64,000 bases of DNA from Lethocerus indicus (lineage: Eukaryota; Arthropoda; Insecta; Hemiptera; Belostomatidae): contig JACDQD010000004.1 of the NCBI GenBank assembly GCA_019843655.1, forward strand, positions 29,089,872-29,153,871. The letters are read 5' to 3'. This document shows, in pieces, positions 26,546 to 40,723 of this stretch. The position numbers were made by a program, and so were the translations under genes. The notes under the pieces are model-generated. The model did no database searches, had not been told where the DNA came from, and was given only the letters and a program-made list of their open reading frames with translations. Position 1 is the first letter of the stretch. Every line of letters begins with the position of its first letter.

Positions 26546-26706
26546 GACAGTGCAGTGAGGATGCCCGAAAAACGACCAAAGTGCCAAAAGTGACTAACAC
26601 CGCTACTGAAGATGGCGAGCAGCCGAAACCGGTTTAGCAAAAGAAGACAGGAACACACGAAATATACGGTATTCCAACCCCTCGCATACCCTAAACAGGT
26701 ATGTTA
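26546..26706 (+). mobile_element. Penelope-like/hammerhead repeat, second copy
   Basis: This matches the reverse complement of 9697-9870 over about 160 bp. Shared blocks include GACAGTGC, GAGGATGCCCGAAAAAC, AAAGTGCCAA, GTGACTAACAC, GCTACTGAAGATGGCGA, AACCCCTCGCA and the end AACAGGTATG. The hammerhead-like core is intact (26602-26638). There is no coding sequence in it. It lies inside the furin intron, opposite to the gene's direction. Confidence 0.75.
26602..26638 (+). ncRNA. Candidate type I hammerhead ribozyme motif
   Basis: Stem I GCTA (26602-26605) pairs perfectly with TAGC (26635-26638). CTGAAGA (26606-26612) matches the CUGANGA core. GGC/GCC (26614-26616 with 26622-26624) form stem II. 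GAAA (26625-26628) follows, with its last A paired to T33 and CC/GG closing a very short stem III with no loop. T34 is the H17 position before the predicted cleavage. A loop-less stem III is known for hammerheads of Penelope-like elements and retrozymes, which act as dimers. One unpaired U (26613) separates the core from stem II and is non-canonical. The motif is real as a pattern; catalytic activity is inference. Confidence 0.5.
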
Positions 26707-29700
26707 AATTTAGATTATACAATTCATTATATAATCTTTCATCAATATTAAAAGAGTAAAGAATGAGTCCATCATAATAATTATCATTCAACGCCAACAT
26801 TGTGAAAGCTGATAGCCACATAATTTTGGAACACTTGCTTCCGTAATTATTGCTAAATAGATTTTCGTCGTCAATTCAATCAAGAACCAACAAAGATGAG
26901 TCTTACGAAGAATAATTAATCGGGAAGAAAGTGTGCAGGCGAATAAATGAGTTCCGAAGTTTAAGTTAAGTTTAAAGAACCGGCCGCCACAACGTCTGCA
27001 GTTAGTAGATATCCAACTTAAAAAATGTATTTCCTTTTTATCCACCGTAATTACTAATTGAATTGTAGTATAGTATCTTCTGCAACAACGTTATAAGTGT
27101 ACTAATATTGGAAAATATAATTATTGCATTAATAACAGCAACAATTTAGCGATAATCAGAGCAATTGCTAATTCTAAAAATAAAACTGTCTAGGTTTCGA
27201 CATTCTGCATTGTCATTAAGTTTATTTTAGCTTTTTAATTAAAGGAAATTCCCCAGATGGGGATAAAATACCGTCACGGGGGGAGGGTTAGGTAAAATCA
27301 CCGATCGACCTCTCGGTAGTTGTAAAGGGTATAATTAAACCGTCTAATGATCCAACTCCACCCCCGCCCCCGCAATCCTCACCCACATTCGCCTGTTCAA
27401 TGTTCCAGTGAACACGACTCGAATAAAGCTCCGCTTATAAGGAACAGAATTACGTGTGAGCCTTCAGTTTGGCCAAGGAACGATAATTAAATTCTGCGGT
27501 CTCCTCATTCTTCCAATTACAACGTGTTTAGCGTTCCTTGTGCGATTCAGATTTTAAATGGTCACGCTTAAATTCCGCGAGCCGAAATCCTGTAGCGGTC
27601 GGATCTTCATTCGCCTTCGTGAATTTGTGCGTAATTGTATTTCGGTACCTTTGAAATTCAAAGTTAATTTTCATGTCTGCCTACTAAGTAGAAATTAGTG
27701 ATTAGGCACACTTTTCAGAGATTACGTCTAAACGACTCGTGTATTATTATTGTTTAATACATTGAGGTCACAAGTCAATTATTATTTATTACTTGGATCA
27801 AATCGAATTAACGAGTCGTCGTTTTATGTATTTTCATCATTTCTAACAATATAACATCTCTAATAAAATTTGCGTATTGCGGTACTTATTTTATACCTGA
27901 ATTCAGGCAAAGATAATCGGAGATTCTTGAGCGAAAAATCTGGAAATGATATTTTATTCAAAAAGTGGGGTATAAAAGGAAAAATTCGCGGTTCACTTAA
28001 ATAATAAACTTCATCACTTCTCTCTAAAGTATTGTCTTTACCCGTTTCCTTATTGATAGCAATCCGTTAGATGGATATAGTATGATATGCGGCCGAAAAT
28101 TGATATTCGTATAAACAAATTGCGAACGCGCTTTTAAATGAACATATTTTCAATATTCCGTAGTAATGAAATCTCCATTCTGTGACGGCGTCTAATAGCG
28201 ACGCGTTCCAATTCCTTACACGTATTAAAAACCAATTAGGCGTGAACAATCGGTAAACATAATAGACGCTAATTGGACAAGCTGAGGGCTTAGTAATGTA
28301 GTTACATCTCGGATACAACGTTGGACGGGGGGGGGGGGCTTTGTTCTTGTTAAACAATTTGTAAAGGGGTTGACGGGGGTGGGAAGGGGGTGGAGAGCCC
28401 AATTTGATCTGCCAAAGTGAGCTAGTCTAAGGCTTGAGGCTAAGAGGACAATCGTAATACGGGGCAAACAACTGATTGGGTCCCCTGCTCTATGAAACGG
28501 CTCGCCAATTAGCGACCCTGCACTGAAATGGGCAAAGAATATGGCAAATATTGGACAACGGTATCGGATATCGGCCCGTTTGTGACAACATAGGACTTCA
28601 CTAACGAGCGAGTATTGTCAGCGTATTCAGTCGTCATTTCTTAAGACCCCTCGAGAAATGTCTATTTCTTCAAATGAAAACACGTTTAAGAGGAAATGAA
28701 TAAAATATTTAGACACGAATTTTCATAATATTTCAATGCAAATTATTGTATCAGATATATGTTAGTGTATAGACAGTTGAAGATTTCATACAGAAATTCG
28801 GGATTGTCTATCCTCTCAAACAATGTCCCTGAAATTCGCCAGTTTTCGCAATTACCAGACAAATTATAATATTCTAATGATGACATTAAATCCAAATGTA
28901 GTATTTTATTCCATGTAATACTATTAGTTCATAATATAATATTAGTATATAATATATCGAGTGAAGTAAGATAAGTAATGTAAGATAATGTAATGCCAAA
29001 GTTTCAATTCGGTATTAATTTTCCCATTATAATTACTATAAACCTAATTACTAGTTTTATAGGCTTTGCTTTGTCAAAGAAATCAATTACTGGTTAATAA
29101 TTTTTCGACGTCGTTCCAACCTCTAATACTGATTTAATTAAGTGATGCCTACATTGGGCGGTCTTCTGGTAGCTTGTTACGTGCGGTCGATGACTCAATT
29201 TCTTCGGAGTATCATTATCAGTTTTAATGAAGGTCTCATTTTTGGCCGAGCTCCCCCAACCCCCCCCCGCCACCCCCGCAGTCTTTCAAAGAGAATCATA
29301 TTATGCGTCACATCAAAGAGGCGGGTGAGTAATATATTTATATTTAATTAAAACCCCGTCCAATGTCAAGTCGTTTCTGAAGCTACAGAAATCAATGTGG
29401 TTTATGTTACATTCGTATATTCGATATTTCTATCGAATCACTAAGACATCGCATTAAAATATTCGTATTCGTTAGTATTATTTTCTACGTTACAAGAGGA
29501 CTAATGAGTCATTATTTCCAGTTTAAAATAATTCTCTTCAGTTATCAGCAAGTTTACATCTAGTGTAGATCAATTGATTCTATTCTAACACGTAACCGGC
29601 TGTTAATAATATACTTTTTATTTGCCCCGTAACATCGTACGTGCACCTCTGTGACAATGTTTCCTACAAAGGGATTTGTCACCGTTGGGGGGTGCGAGAG

Positions 29701-31840
29701 GCTTCATTTTAAGACCCTAGAAATGGAGTCAAAGGCGGGACACACACGGCGGGTAATAAGATTCCGCAGACTAGGAGGGCGGGGGCGGTGCAGGGGGCGG
29801 CTCATTTCGGCTCCGTCCTTTTGATCAATATGGTCGGTTTTGATGCCAGAAAGAAAACACACAAGGCCCGGCGGACAAGTTAATGAGCAGCCCCCCCCAA
29901 ATCCTTAACAAGAAACCTTCCGAAATTGAAAGCAGTAATCTCGTGCTCAAACCCCTTTTGGGGGGCATTACGGGACAACAATTGGAGTAACGCGCCCCTT
30001 GGGGGTATTAGCAGTATTGAGGTAGACGTGAATCCATTTACTTTGGTTTAGGCGTAATGACATAGTTTCTGCAGAAATTACGAGGAAACCATTCTTCCTT
30101 AATATAAATGAGGTCATTGCCGTTTTTTTTTAATTTAACGGAATGTACTATCGAAAAGTTATATAATTAAAAATATTCTTTCAAAACTCCTAATTTCCGC
30201 ATTTAGAAAATTGGTGCAACTTTCCCGAAAAAACATACGTCAACGCTTGAACTAAATTGCACGATCGGACCGGTTCGTAGAAGACATTAAAAAACCATTA
30301 AATACGATAGCGCGGAATCAAACTGCGGGAAATTCATCATCCGTCTCGACCATGATGCGGAACACAGAAAACTCACTCCAGTTGACACAACCGAGCGGAA
30401 ATGGCAAAGTAATATATATAGGACAGAATGTGGAAATATTGAAAAGGAATGTAGAGAATCATAAAATTAAGACATTCGTTGATTAAAGTGGTTTTGTGCC
30501 ACGGCCCCCTCAAGTCCCGCTCATTTGTTGATTGATTTAAAAAAAAGGATAAACAAGAATACTGATATTGATTCCTGCTATGTAAGTAAAGAAAGTATGT
30601 TTAGTATAAAATATATACTGCTATCTTGTGCTTGCAATCATTGTAGACGGAGTTTGGTCAGCTTTACACTCCTGTCAGACTTCGGATTACCGGTCTTGGA
30701 TTGGTTCAGTCCCCGCTCAAGCAGCATCCGCTTCGGCCGAATTCTTCCTGTATTTTTTCCAGAGAAATCGTCTATTCCCGGAGTCCGAGGTAAGACAGAC
30801 CAGCGAAATCGGACGCTGAAGAATCAAGGAATCCGATTAGCGCCTCGTAAGAGCCGGAAAATTCTATATTTATTTATTCCCCGGGGGTGGGGGAGAGGGC
30901 GAAGTGTCTTGGAACCATCGGTAAATAATTCCGTCAGTCGGAGGCCCCAAATGTAAAGATAAAAAGAAAGTTCGGCTTTAATTCGGGGGTTGATATTTTA
31001 TTAATTTAAAAAAAAATCCTTGTAGCACTTAGCGCTTAGGACAAAGTGAAATGTTCCAAGTCGGAAATGAAAAAAAAGTAGAGCACTGAAATATAATGCA
31101 ACTGACAAATCCCGAACGTTCGTACACGTTCTACAGTCTGGCTGTGACCCCGCTCTATAAACATGAGCGTGTTCTGCAACCACTACGCTCATGTAGATAC
31201 ATACAACTGCACAACTGGGGCAATAAACAGGAAAATGGGACTCGATTATTTCGCTTCGGAGTATACTCTCAAATCGTTGTCTGACTGCCGTCCTGCTCAG
31301 AAATTGATCACCGTGCACATTCTGCGATTAAACAATGACAAACGTTGTGCAGGTATAGTCTAGTTAGGTAGATAAGAATATTAACTAACTTGGGGCACAG
31401 TGCACGAACAGAAACTAATGAATAATGGCGAAAGAGAAACGCGATGCTGTAAATATGACAATTTAGAATTTTATGTTTGTATTCGATAGGTCCACAGTTA
31501 ATTTGTGTTAGTTTTTGGAAACTGCCGGAACTGTGGGACATTACTCAAACGTCTCTGCTCCCTTTGTTCGCGGAGCGTCCTCCATTCGAGGTAGTCCTCG
31601 GGCTTGTTTCTATTGGGGGGGACTCTGGCCACCCGTTATAAACGCCGCCTGCCAGGGGTGATGAACAGGAAGCGCTTCAACAGTCCGTAATAGACACACC
31701 GAGAGTGTAGACCCGCCGGTGGTATTACGCGGGCGGTGGTATACTCTAAATCACAGGCCTGCATCCCCCCCCCCGCAGTAGTGCGCGCCTTAGTGCCACC
31801 CGCACTATATTGCCCTCCCTCGGAGAGTTCAGACCTCGTC

Positions 31841-31862
31841 AGAGAGAGAGAGAGAGAGAGAG
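31841..31862. repeat. (AG)n microsatellite
   Basis: A perfect AG run of about 22 bp, followed by purine-rich DNA. A C10 run lies 70 bp upstream (31765-31774). Confidence 0.93.
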
Positions 31863-34800
31863 GGAGGACGGACGAGGAGCAAGGGGAGAGCCGGCAATTT
31901 GGTTCAAAACATCCGCGGAATGGAATGCTACAACACAGTTCAAAGTAGTACATCATCCTCTAAACAAGGTTGAGCGCCTCAAATGAGTAACCGCACCCGG
32001 CGCTATCATAGCAAGCACGGTCTCGTTCCATTCCCCTCGCTAAATTATGAAACATAGCTCGCAGTAAGCAATTTTGCATCTGGTCCTTTCTTTTCATCGT
32101 CCGCAGCGAGTTCATCCGGACACTTTGGTCAATTTAAAAATAGAAGGAAAAATAGAAATCAAATTATGCCGCTTATGTATATTTCGGCAAAAAATAAACT
32201 TCGTTTCTATCGTCATACCTGATATATGTCGAGTTTTGAAAGAAAACTCGTGGGTAATCCGAACCTCTATCAACGGAGACTTCAGAATTTCCCTACAGTT
32301 TCAACTTATCTCGGAACAGGAATCTCATTACACTTGGGCTTCTCGGACACCGAGTACCGGGATAAGCGACCTTGTGTACGGGAATATTCCTGGAAAAGCG
32401 GGAGATTCTATCGATCACAGTGCAGTTGCGGTTTAATCATTTAATTTTCGCAACTTGAGTAGTTATGAATTTATCGGTAACAAGTTTAATTCGCATGATA
32501 ATAGTAATTTTAATTTGTTTTAAATTTAGTAATATTACATCAGTCGACATTAGTTCTATATTTTGATGAAAGCCGTCATGATATGTATGAACGCTAATCT
32601 CGACCATTTTAATCATTATTCAAATTTCTTTTTATTAGTAAGTAAGAGAGTAATTAGATTTACGATTTAACAGTGCCTGAGGATTGTAATTTTTCATTAA
32701 CTCCTTTTGATTTTACCGTTACAAAACCATAAATATTTTAGAACACAAGGCCCAGAGAACTTCATTTTTCGGTTCATATAGCTAATATTACTGACTTCCA
32801 GGAACTTTGATGTTCATATAACTAAATCACCGGCTTCGGCATTGCCCCTTTTCGTCTCTCTGAGTTGACGGAAAAACCTTTTCACGATTTCAGATTCCGC
32901 CCGGCATTTCGCATTCGTGTAGAAAACTTATTTTAATTACGAATTATTGATACGTTTCGGCGAAAATGTTACAATTATCAAGTTCATCCAAATGCTGAAT
33001 GTCTGACGACTTTCACAACCGACTGTAAGGGAGCGGCGGTGCAATTAGACGGGGCGGGTAAAAGTAACGGGTATTCCTATCGCCCGGTTCGAGCGTTAAT
33101 AACGATTTCAATTAAGGGGATCAAGTTTGAAACAATATAAGAGCGCCGCTGTTGGTGAAAACTGATAAAGTTTCTCCGCCGGGATGAATACCGGAATTAG
33201 AGCTGCGGTTTCTTACTTAATAAGACGAAACAAATACTAATTCCATTCCGTTCCTCGGTGGGCAATTAAAGAGATCGTGAATGGAATTTTTAAGCAGGTG
33301 TAAGGCAGATACAACTTGAATGAACCCGGGTGAAATAAACGTGAAGTTTATGTTTAGTTAAAAAGAGAGGGGCAGAAAATGAATTTGCATAAAAATAATA
33401 AGTAGCTTAACACCGAATCCTTTTTTTCCCCTTTTAATATCTGTTATAAGTCAAATCACTCTCCAAATCACTATTGCAGTATTAATGGAGTGTTTTTCAT
33501 TGGGGCATTGTTATATAATGAGCCATTTAAACCAGGAAGCACAGTGAAAAAGAAATAAAGGTTAAATGTCTGCACTGGCTCCCGAACCTTGTTAGAAATA
33601 GATATGGAAACCAAATTAATCTGATTATCGAGGACGGTTTCGAAAAATTCGTAACTCTCCTTACTTACAAATTAAAGGCCGTACGAGAAACGAGTTAGCC
33701 ATTCCGGAGATATTCCAGTCCACCCGCCTTGCGGCTTCGTCAACCGCCTAATCAAATTCCGAAACAACTCCGCATCTTATCGCCATACGTATGCTAATTC
33801 CGCGGAAAGTTCTCCACGTCAGACTTGATCAGGGAGCCAACTTCAACCCCTGGGGAAAGTGCGCCCCCGGCAATCTCTTATTGGTGACAGAATTTATTCT
33901 CAATTACTTTTCCAGCGAGAGAGTGAAAAGTCATTTAAAACTACGTGTTTGATAAATTCGCTCAAATTTCGTTTGACTTGCGTGGTTATTGCTAAAATTT
34001 AAATATATTTTATATTTATGGGTTTGTATTCCATTGTATTCTTTACGGAATGTTATACTGGAGAGAGCGATAAGCTGACATCCGTTTATCACTAGGACAA
34101 GAATTTAATGGGAGATTTCACAATATGGATGACGATTGTTTCTGGTATTAGGAAAGAAAATGATGTCCTGTTTAATTCTTTTATCGACTATATATACTAC
34201 AGGAAAATTGCGTTATCGAAAAACGAATGTCAATAACAAATATTGTTCTAATTTTGTTATGAGTATGCTCATTTATCAGCGAAATCCTATGATAATACCT
34301 GGAGGAATGGTGTAAAGAATATGGCTAATGGAATATTTTGTAATGTTCTAATTTTGTAAGAATCGTCTGCTTTAAATATATGTATTTACAAATTGTCTAC
34401 ATTGTAAAACAAAATAGTGTTTAGAAGATAAATAAATATCTATATAAGATAAATTTTCATCCAGAATTATCTGTACAGAGAAAGTGGAAAACTGTAGCTG
34501 TACTACAATTTTAAATTTTAGTACGCAAATCTTATTTTTTATTCGCGTATGAATTCGCGTATATTTTATAATTGAACATAACCGCCGAACAAAAAGCGCT
34601 GAAAGCTAAACTCGAATTGCTGCGGACCTTCAGATACTGGAGGGATAAAAGTTTTCTCATTTTCAGCCCAATTCGGGAACATAAATGGCCAGTGTAGTGA
34701 ATCTGGACGACTTCTTGCCCAGGTCGGAACACTCAAATTAACTTATCAGGATTACCTAAAAACTTGCTCTTACATTTCGACATTGTAAGAGTAAGGTGAA

Positions 34801-36559
34801 GCAAAAAAGTTAACAGTCTCAAAACATCAATAATAATCTTCGCTTCTGTATTTTTATTTCCAATTTTATTAGTTTCTTATTCCCCCGGAATTGTTATTAA
34901 AAGGGAGCTAGAAGTACATATTTACAAAGACGGTTGGAGTAGCTAAAATTTCGCCGGGTTACATTGATATTGGTTTAGTTACATTATTGGCAACGCGTTA
35001 ATCCAAACATATGCATGACGAAAGACTTAAAAAGAATAGTCGCTTTTCATCTCAAATATGAGGAATATTTTAGTATAATATCGACTATAAGATTACGTAC
35101 CAATTCAATTATTCCAATTTCGGTTTTTCATTGTTTACCTATCACAAGGAACACGACTAAACGAATTATTACAAGTTGTATAATACTCTGTAAGGTGATT
35201 GAAGGAACCACCCGTGTTTGTGTATCTCCTTAAATATTATTGAATTGGATACATTTAATATATCTAAATCAATTTTCCCTTGCCCGCAGTTATTCCTTCC
35301 CCTTTCTCAGTAAAACTTTATGCCCTATATCACCGAAACTTCTGATAATATCCGCCAACATCGTGTTTTATATTCCTCATTTCAATGCAGACTTTTACTT
35401 TCAATTCTGTTTACGTAACACAACTTTTTCTAGCGCAGTTTCGCTCCCCTCCCCTTCACCCCCACCACCCGGCTTTCACGTGCCGGGCAATAATAAATTC
35501 AGATTGTGTTTCGTATTTTAATAAGAACTCGTTCTGAGTTTCGGGAAGTTATTTTGAGTCAGTCAGGACTCCATCTCATCCTTGGGTGGGGGAGAATCTG
35601 GGAACGTTTTTATTATCGTATTACAGTAAAATTGTATTTAGAAGCTTACAGTTGTTCGGAATAAGTAAACAAGTTTAATTCATCTGATTTTCATTTGTTT
35701 CTTATGGTATTACTATCAAAATATTATACAATAGTATGTTTTAAAGGACTAAAATTTAATTGTATTTATTTATTTAATGTAATTAATTGAATTAATTATA
35801 ATAATTATATAATTGTATAAGATAATTATACATAATTCGAGGTTATTTGGAAAAGAATCTGGTGTATAAGAAACATAATCCTGCAACTTACTTCTTCCTC
35901 TTTAATAAAATACATAAACTCCGTTGTCACAAGGGCGCACTAATTTGTTCTAAAGTTGAAAGGAACATTCAGATCCGGCAGATCATCCGTTTTAATTTCA
36001 GTTTCCAATTTGAAAGCGCCCCAGCGTCAGAATTATACTCTGCGCTCTGTCTTATTACGACCATTCGCTGCCATTTGTCTGAGCTCGCCGGGTCAGACCT
36101 CAGGTTGTGTCGGGTTAGTTAATTCAGTTAGGCAGTCGGTTCCGTAGCAACTGCTTTGCCGGCTGAAGAACAGCCGTAATGCATATGAGAGTAGGATACG
36201 GGAAAAGGGGCAATTCCGAAGACGGCGGTAGATTGGCGCGGTCTAAACGACCGATCGATCGGGATATATAAATTGGTTACCAAAATTTAGGCTATCATCA
36301 CTGATTATTTCCCGGCACATATTCAGTGAGTTATGAAAATAAATCTATACCATTTTATAATATAAAATCGTCCGTAACCAACGCGAGATCTTCCAAGTGA
36401 AAAACAAAACAGAAAAAATAGCCATGAGCAACTGAAATATGCTTTAACAAAAAAATAAGAGCTCGAAAGTGCTAGCTAAGTATGAGGACCCTCCCTTTGC
36501 GGTACGTGTTTTGTTTGGCCAATGGGGTTTATGGCATAACTGAGGTTACCGGGGCCAGG

Positions 36560-37220
36560 CGATTTTGCAGTTCGTCCCTACCGCGTTAGTCCTTATATTC
36601 CAGCGTCCAAACTTAATGGTCTGAACAGCTTTTTTTAGTCTGCTAAACTCCTTGGGTGGCAGGCTTGACGAGTCTGAGCCGCTCGTAAATCGGACTCCTT
36701 ATTACAGTTCGGAAGTTAGGTGTCTCGTGAACCATTTGTTTGTTTTGGTTGTCACGAACGATTTTTCCATTGCAGTTGATTCAAGCATCGACTGCAGGCC
36801 AAACAGTGAAATAAATGTTGGCGAAATATCGCCTAAAAGCTTCGGACTTTCCTTTGTCGTCCTTCCTCCTGTTCTCCGTCTTCCCCTGTATCCATTTCTC
36901 TTGTCCGTTTTCAAACACCGGGCACCATATTAGGCGCTGTACTCAAACATGCAGTTTGGGGTTTTGAGGGGGCCGCCAGGGTATGTTTGCCGGCGTTCAC
37001 AATGGGGCTCCGGGTTGAAGGTGTGTACCCTTCAGGGCCGGAACTAGGCTGGCAGTGTGTTATGCGCCGGTTTGTAAATGTTCCTGTACGCTGTGTGCAG
37101 TTAGTGTGGCCTGGGGTTGGGGAAGCAATAAACCGATGCATCTCTGTGTTGTCGGGTATCGAAAGTGAGTTTGGCGAATGAATAACAGGGAGATTCTTGT
37201 GCCAGGTCGAATTCGCTTTA
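36560..37220. other. CpG-containing block, possible old repeat, unclassified
   Basis: This block is richer in CpG and has a different texture from the AT-rich intron around it. Open frames exist on both strands (93 and 64 codons plus, 70 and 76 codons minus), with a Pro/Ser/Thr-rich minus translation. I could not match them to a gag, reverse transcriptase or host protein. No terminal repeats or tail were seen. Confidence 0.25.
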
Positions 37221-39579
37221 ATATATTGTCTGAGTCCTACCGTTTCCGGAAAATGTTCAAAATACTGTTGAGAGGGCTATTCATTTTGCACTTGAGCGGT
37301 CCCAAAACAGCGCCCCGATGGATCCCCGATAGCCCTCGAAAAAAATAAGAGCGCTTAAAAACGGTCGGTGTCCCACCCAATTCAGATGCTCGCGGTATAT
37401 TTTAAACGAGCGGCCCGTATATTATTGGTGGAAAATCGTCAAATAGGGATTGGCCAATAGCCAACGATGGCAATCGGTTTTTGGACAACAATCCTCGGTG
37501 CTGGTGGTGCTCCTCCCTCTAAGGCCGGTTCTTGCCTGACTAAGCGAAATCGGCCCCCCCCCCCGCTTAAAATCTATAGCATCCGAGGCCCTCACTTGTA
37601 ACTGGAGATTCCAATTTGTCTGTCCTTGTAGGACAATAATTTAAGCGGAAATTTAGCGTTTGTTTTATCCGCAACCGGTCGCCCGAATAAATTTATTCCG
37701 GACTCTGCCGTTAGTAGAGATTCGACTTCAGAGTGTTAACAATATAATGTTAACGAACATTTGGATGAGATGAATCTAGTTTTGTAAATATTGTACGTAT
37801 TACGGATATTTGTGTTAACTGTATTTGGATTTTTAAAATATGGTACTCTATTTTAGCAGTATAAACTGTCATTTAGCATTGCAATAGTTATGTAACTTAA
37901 TTATTTAAAACTTAGTTCATTTGTATCATGTATTAGAAAACTAGATTATATACAAGTAATCATTGAACCACATCTCTTCACGATTATTATTCGAGTTTTA
38001 AGTACGTTTATATTACCAACGTTTCTGAATTAAAATGTAGGAAAGTAAATTATATTGACAAATTCAACTATTCAGCCGTTCCGGATTAATTCATTCAGTG
38101 CGGATGCGTTAAACATTTAAAATGTTACACAAACCCTTTCGGAGAGACGATAAAATAGGGACGAAAAAAAAATTCAAGTGGCGAACACGAGAATGTAAAG
38201 TGAGGGTTTTCATGGGCCACAGTTTCCCTCTCAAATGGCCTCATGCTCAACGTTTACTACTAAACTACTTCCGCGAGAAATGCGCGCCTGTCTGGCTCCC
38301 ATTTTATAAATGCAATTGCGGCATTGTCCGTGCATGTTATGAACAATTCCCACTGACATTTGACCTAAAATCCGAGGCTATTTAATGCCCATTCAAATCA
38401 CTCAAATGACTCCGGAGTACAAAGGAAATATATAAAAGCTTGTGTCATAGCGATGATACATGCTTGACCACAACGATTTTGGAAATATTTCCCAAAGTAT
38501 ATTTAAATCTGACAAAATCTGGCACAATGATAACTGTGAACCTACTGTATCAAAGTAATATTAAACTGGATTATTTCAAAGTCGTTATTCCTAAATTTTC
38601 ATACACTGAAAACTATGAAATTTCTATCTAACAGTTTAAATGTTTAATAATACCAGTATATGGATTTAGTCATTTTTTAATTTATAATTCAGTGTATAAA
38701 GGAATTAAAATTCTCATCAAACCACAATAGATTTTCCAAACCGTAATTCATATTGGAAGATTCATGTTATTTTAATTTATTTTTCTCCGCCTGTCTATTG
38801 TTCTCAAATACAGCCCCTCTTCCTCAGAAATAAATGTTGTTTCGCAGATGACGAATTATTCACGAACCGGATATTGAAGTCGGCCTGATTAATGACTTTT
38901 TTGAACTTATCCTCTTACAACAACGGAGCCGAACTTCCCGAGTAAATTCCCCGGGGATACCTTAAGGAGCCATTATTTCTACTCCCACGTCGCGTCATAG
39001 GAAAACGGTTTCTGTAGGGAGTGTTGTAATAATTTAATTACAAATTTCATTATCAATTCAGATTTAGTGCGGGCGTGAGAAAAACACAATCGTATATTTC
39101 ATCTATCTTTTGGTAGAACAGGGATAAAATAGGAATATTTCTCAGTATTACATTCCCTGAGTGTATGTTATATTACATTAATTTTGAATAAAATTTGAAC
39201 TCGTTGTATTTTCATTAGAACATTTAGTGTGAATAAACTTCGCCAGGGAAGTTAACGAATATTTAACGGATTCGTTTCATCTCTTCCACCATTGATGTTT
39301 TACAATGTATTGTACTGTCTCTGCGTTTGTACTTGACAGGGGGTATATTTTTGGTGTGGCGTTGGTAATTGTTCTGAATTCAGCGTGCAGATAACGTGAG
39401 CTCGGGGCGTACGTTCGCTGCAAATGTACACCTGCGGGTATACGGACAGACGTGAAATACAAATGAAAATGTTCAAAACCTCGTATTTTAATATTTCAGA
39501 TGGTCGCTTAGAAATATTGTAATTTTAATTATGGCAACCGGTTAACATTAGTTAAGTTTGCGATGGTAAATGTGCCGGG

Positions 39580-40130
39580 ACGTGTTTACACGTTGTAGGA
39601 GGTTGAGGGGTGGGGGGCGGAATCGAAGGGATATGCAAATCGATTCGGACGTCGGTCGGTTACCCTGCCCGCCCACTGCACCGGGGAAGACGAACAGCCG
39701 AATTCTTAGGAATTCCGATGCCGAGTTCCTGTCCTAGGGAAGAAAAATCCGATCGGAGAAAGGCGACGCACGTCCAAGTTTCGTGGTGGAATGGGGCCGC
39801 GGTCTGGGACAAGTTTGCGGGGGGCGGAGAACGAATCGTAAAGTTGTTAAAAGGGGGTCGCGAAAATACCCCCGTCCCCCTCCTACAGCTACCACTACCA
39901 CTAGCACTAGCACTACCACCGCCCGCCGATCCGCCCAGAAATGGCGCCCATAAATTGTGCGGGGCCGCCCCCCACAATCGGGGCGATATCTCGCGGTCCC
40001 CCCCCCCATACCGCCACCGCGTACACTTTATAAGTGCTTTATACAACTTGATACCGCTTTATATATGTGGCGAGGAACGGGGAGTCGGGGCGAACCGATG
40101 TTTCTTCTGATGGGACCTTTGTGGGCAGCT
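39580..40130. other. GC-rich island with ACC/AGC triplet repeat
   Basis: GC-rich DNA inside the furin intron, 600 bp from the 40724-40873 exon. It includes CTACCA/CTAGCA hexamer repeats (39888-39922) and a C10 run (39998-40007). A 166-codon plus ORF and 128- and 91-codon minus ORFs overlap completely. None has a domain, so I regard them as chance ORFs. Confidence 0.45.
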
Positions 40131-40723
40131 TGAATTTTTGCATTTCGACGTTTACTTCACCCAGTTAACGATGCGAAAACGAGGATATTATATATGACAA
40201 CATTATATGAAAATACTCGCCGGATTAATCTGACGCTAAACCGATTTGGGCGTAAGTAATAATCTTTTGATGAATGAAGTATAATTTTTAGACCGTGGTC
40301 CCATCGAGGTAATCAAGTTATCCGCTTCATAAAGCATCTGACAAATTAAAGGTACATCATATATAAAATGAAAATTTCGAATTATTTTTATCAAATTCTG
40401 TTTTTTCATTCCTTATATTGTTCAAATATAGTCCTGTCTGGGTACAATATTTTAAGTTCCAAGTTAGTCTATAAAAAATACACCGTTTCGTAATTACACT
40501 TCACCGAATAAACTGATGAACAAATTTATTTATTGCAGATTATTTACTTGCCTTATCGACGCTAGCCATAATTCTAATACTGAATAAGTTATCACCGACT
40601 AAGAAGCAGGAATTAGAAAAATTCCGAATTAGAAAAATTGTCAATTACAGGAAAACCCCGGTTCCATTGATGACCGGAGGATTCTCACTGTTGGGTTCGA
40701 TATAAACGTAATTTTATACATAC

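Larger units (their letters stand above)
20118..40723 (-). other. 20.6-kb intron of the furin-like gene
   Basis: The interval between the two phase-0 exons is 20,606 bp, with a GTATGT donor at its right end (minus strand) and a TTTTTATAG acceptor at its left end. Apart from the entries listed separately (TTC microsatellite, hammerhead-like repeat at 26.5 kb, AG microsatellite, GC-rich patches, poly-G/C tracts), I see no nested gene. ORFs up to ~166 codons inside it lack recognisable domains, and several overlap one another on both strands in GC-rich DNA, as chance ORFs do. Confidence 0.88.

Noticed and set aside
32074..32436. 120-codon plus-strand ORF
   Set aside because: No recognised motif. 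A second overlapping ORF in another frame and no splice or start context argue for chance.
39610..40110. 166-codon plus-strand ORF
   Set aside because: It lies in a GC-rich, repeat-containing island with equally long overlapping minus-strand ORFs. No domain, no codon-like pattern.
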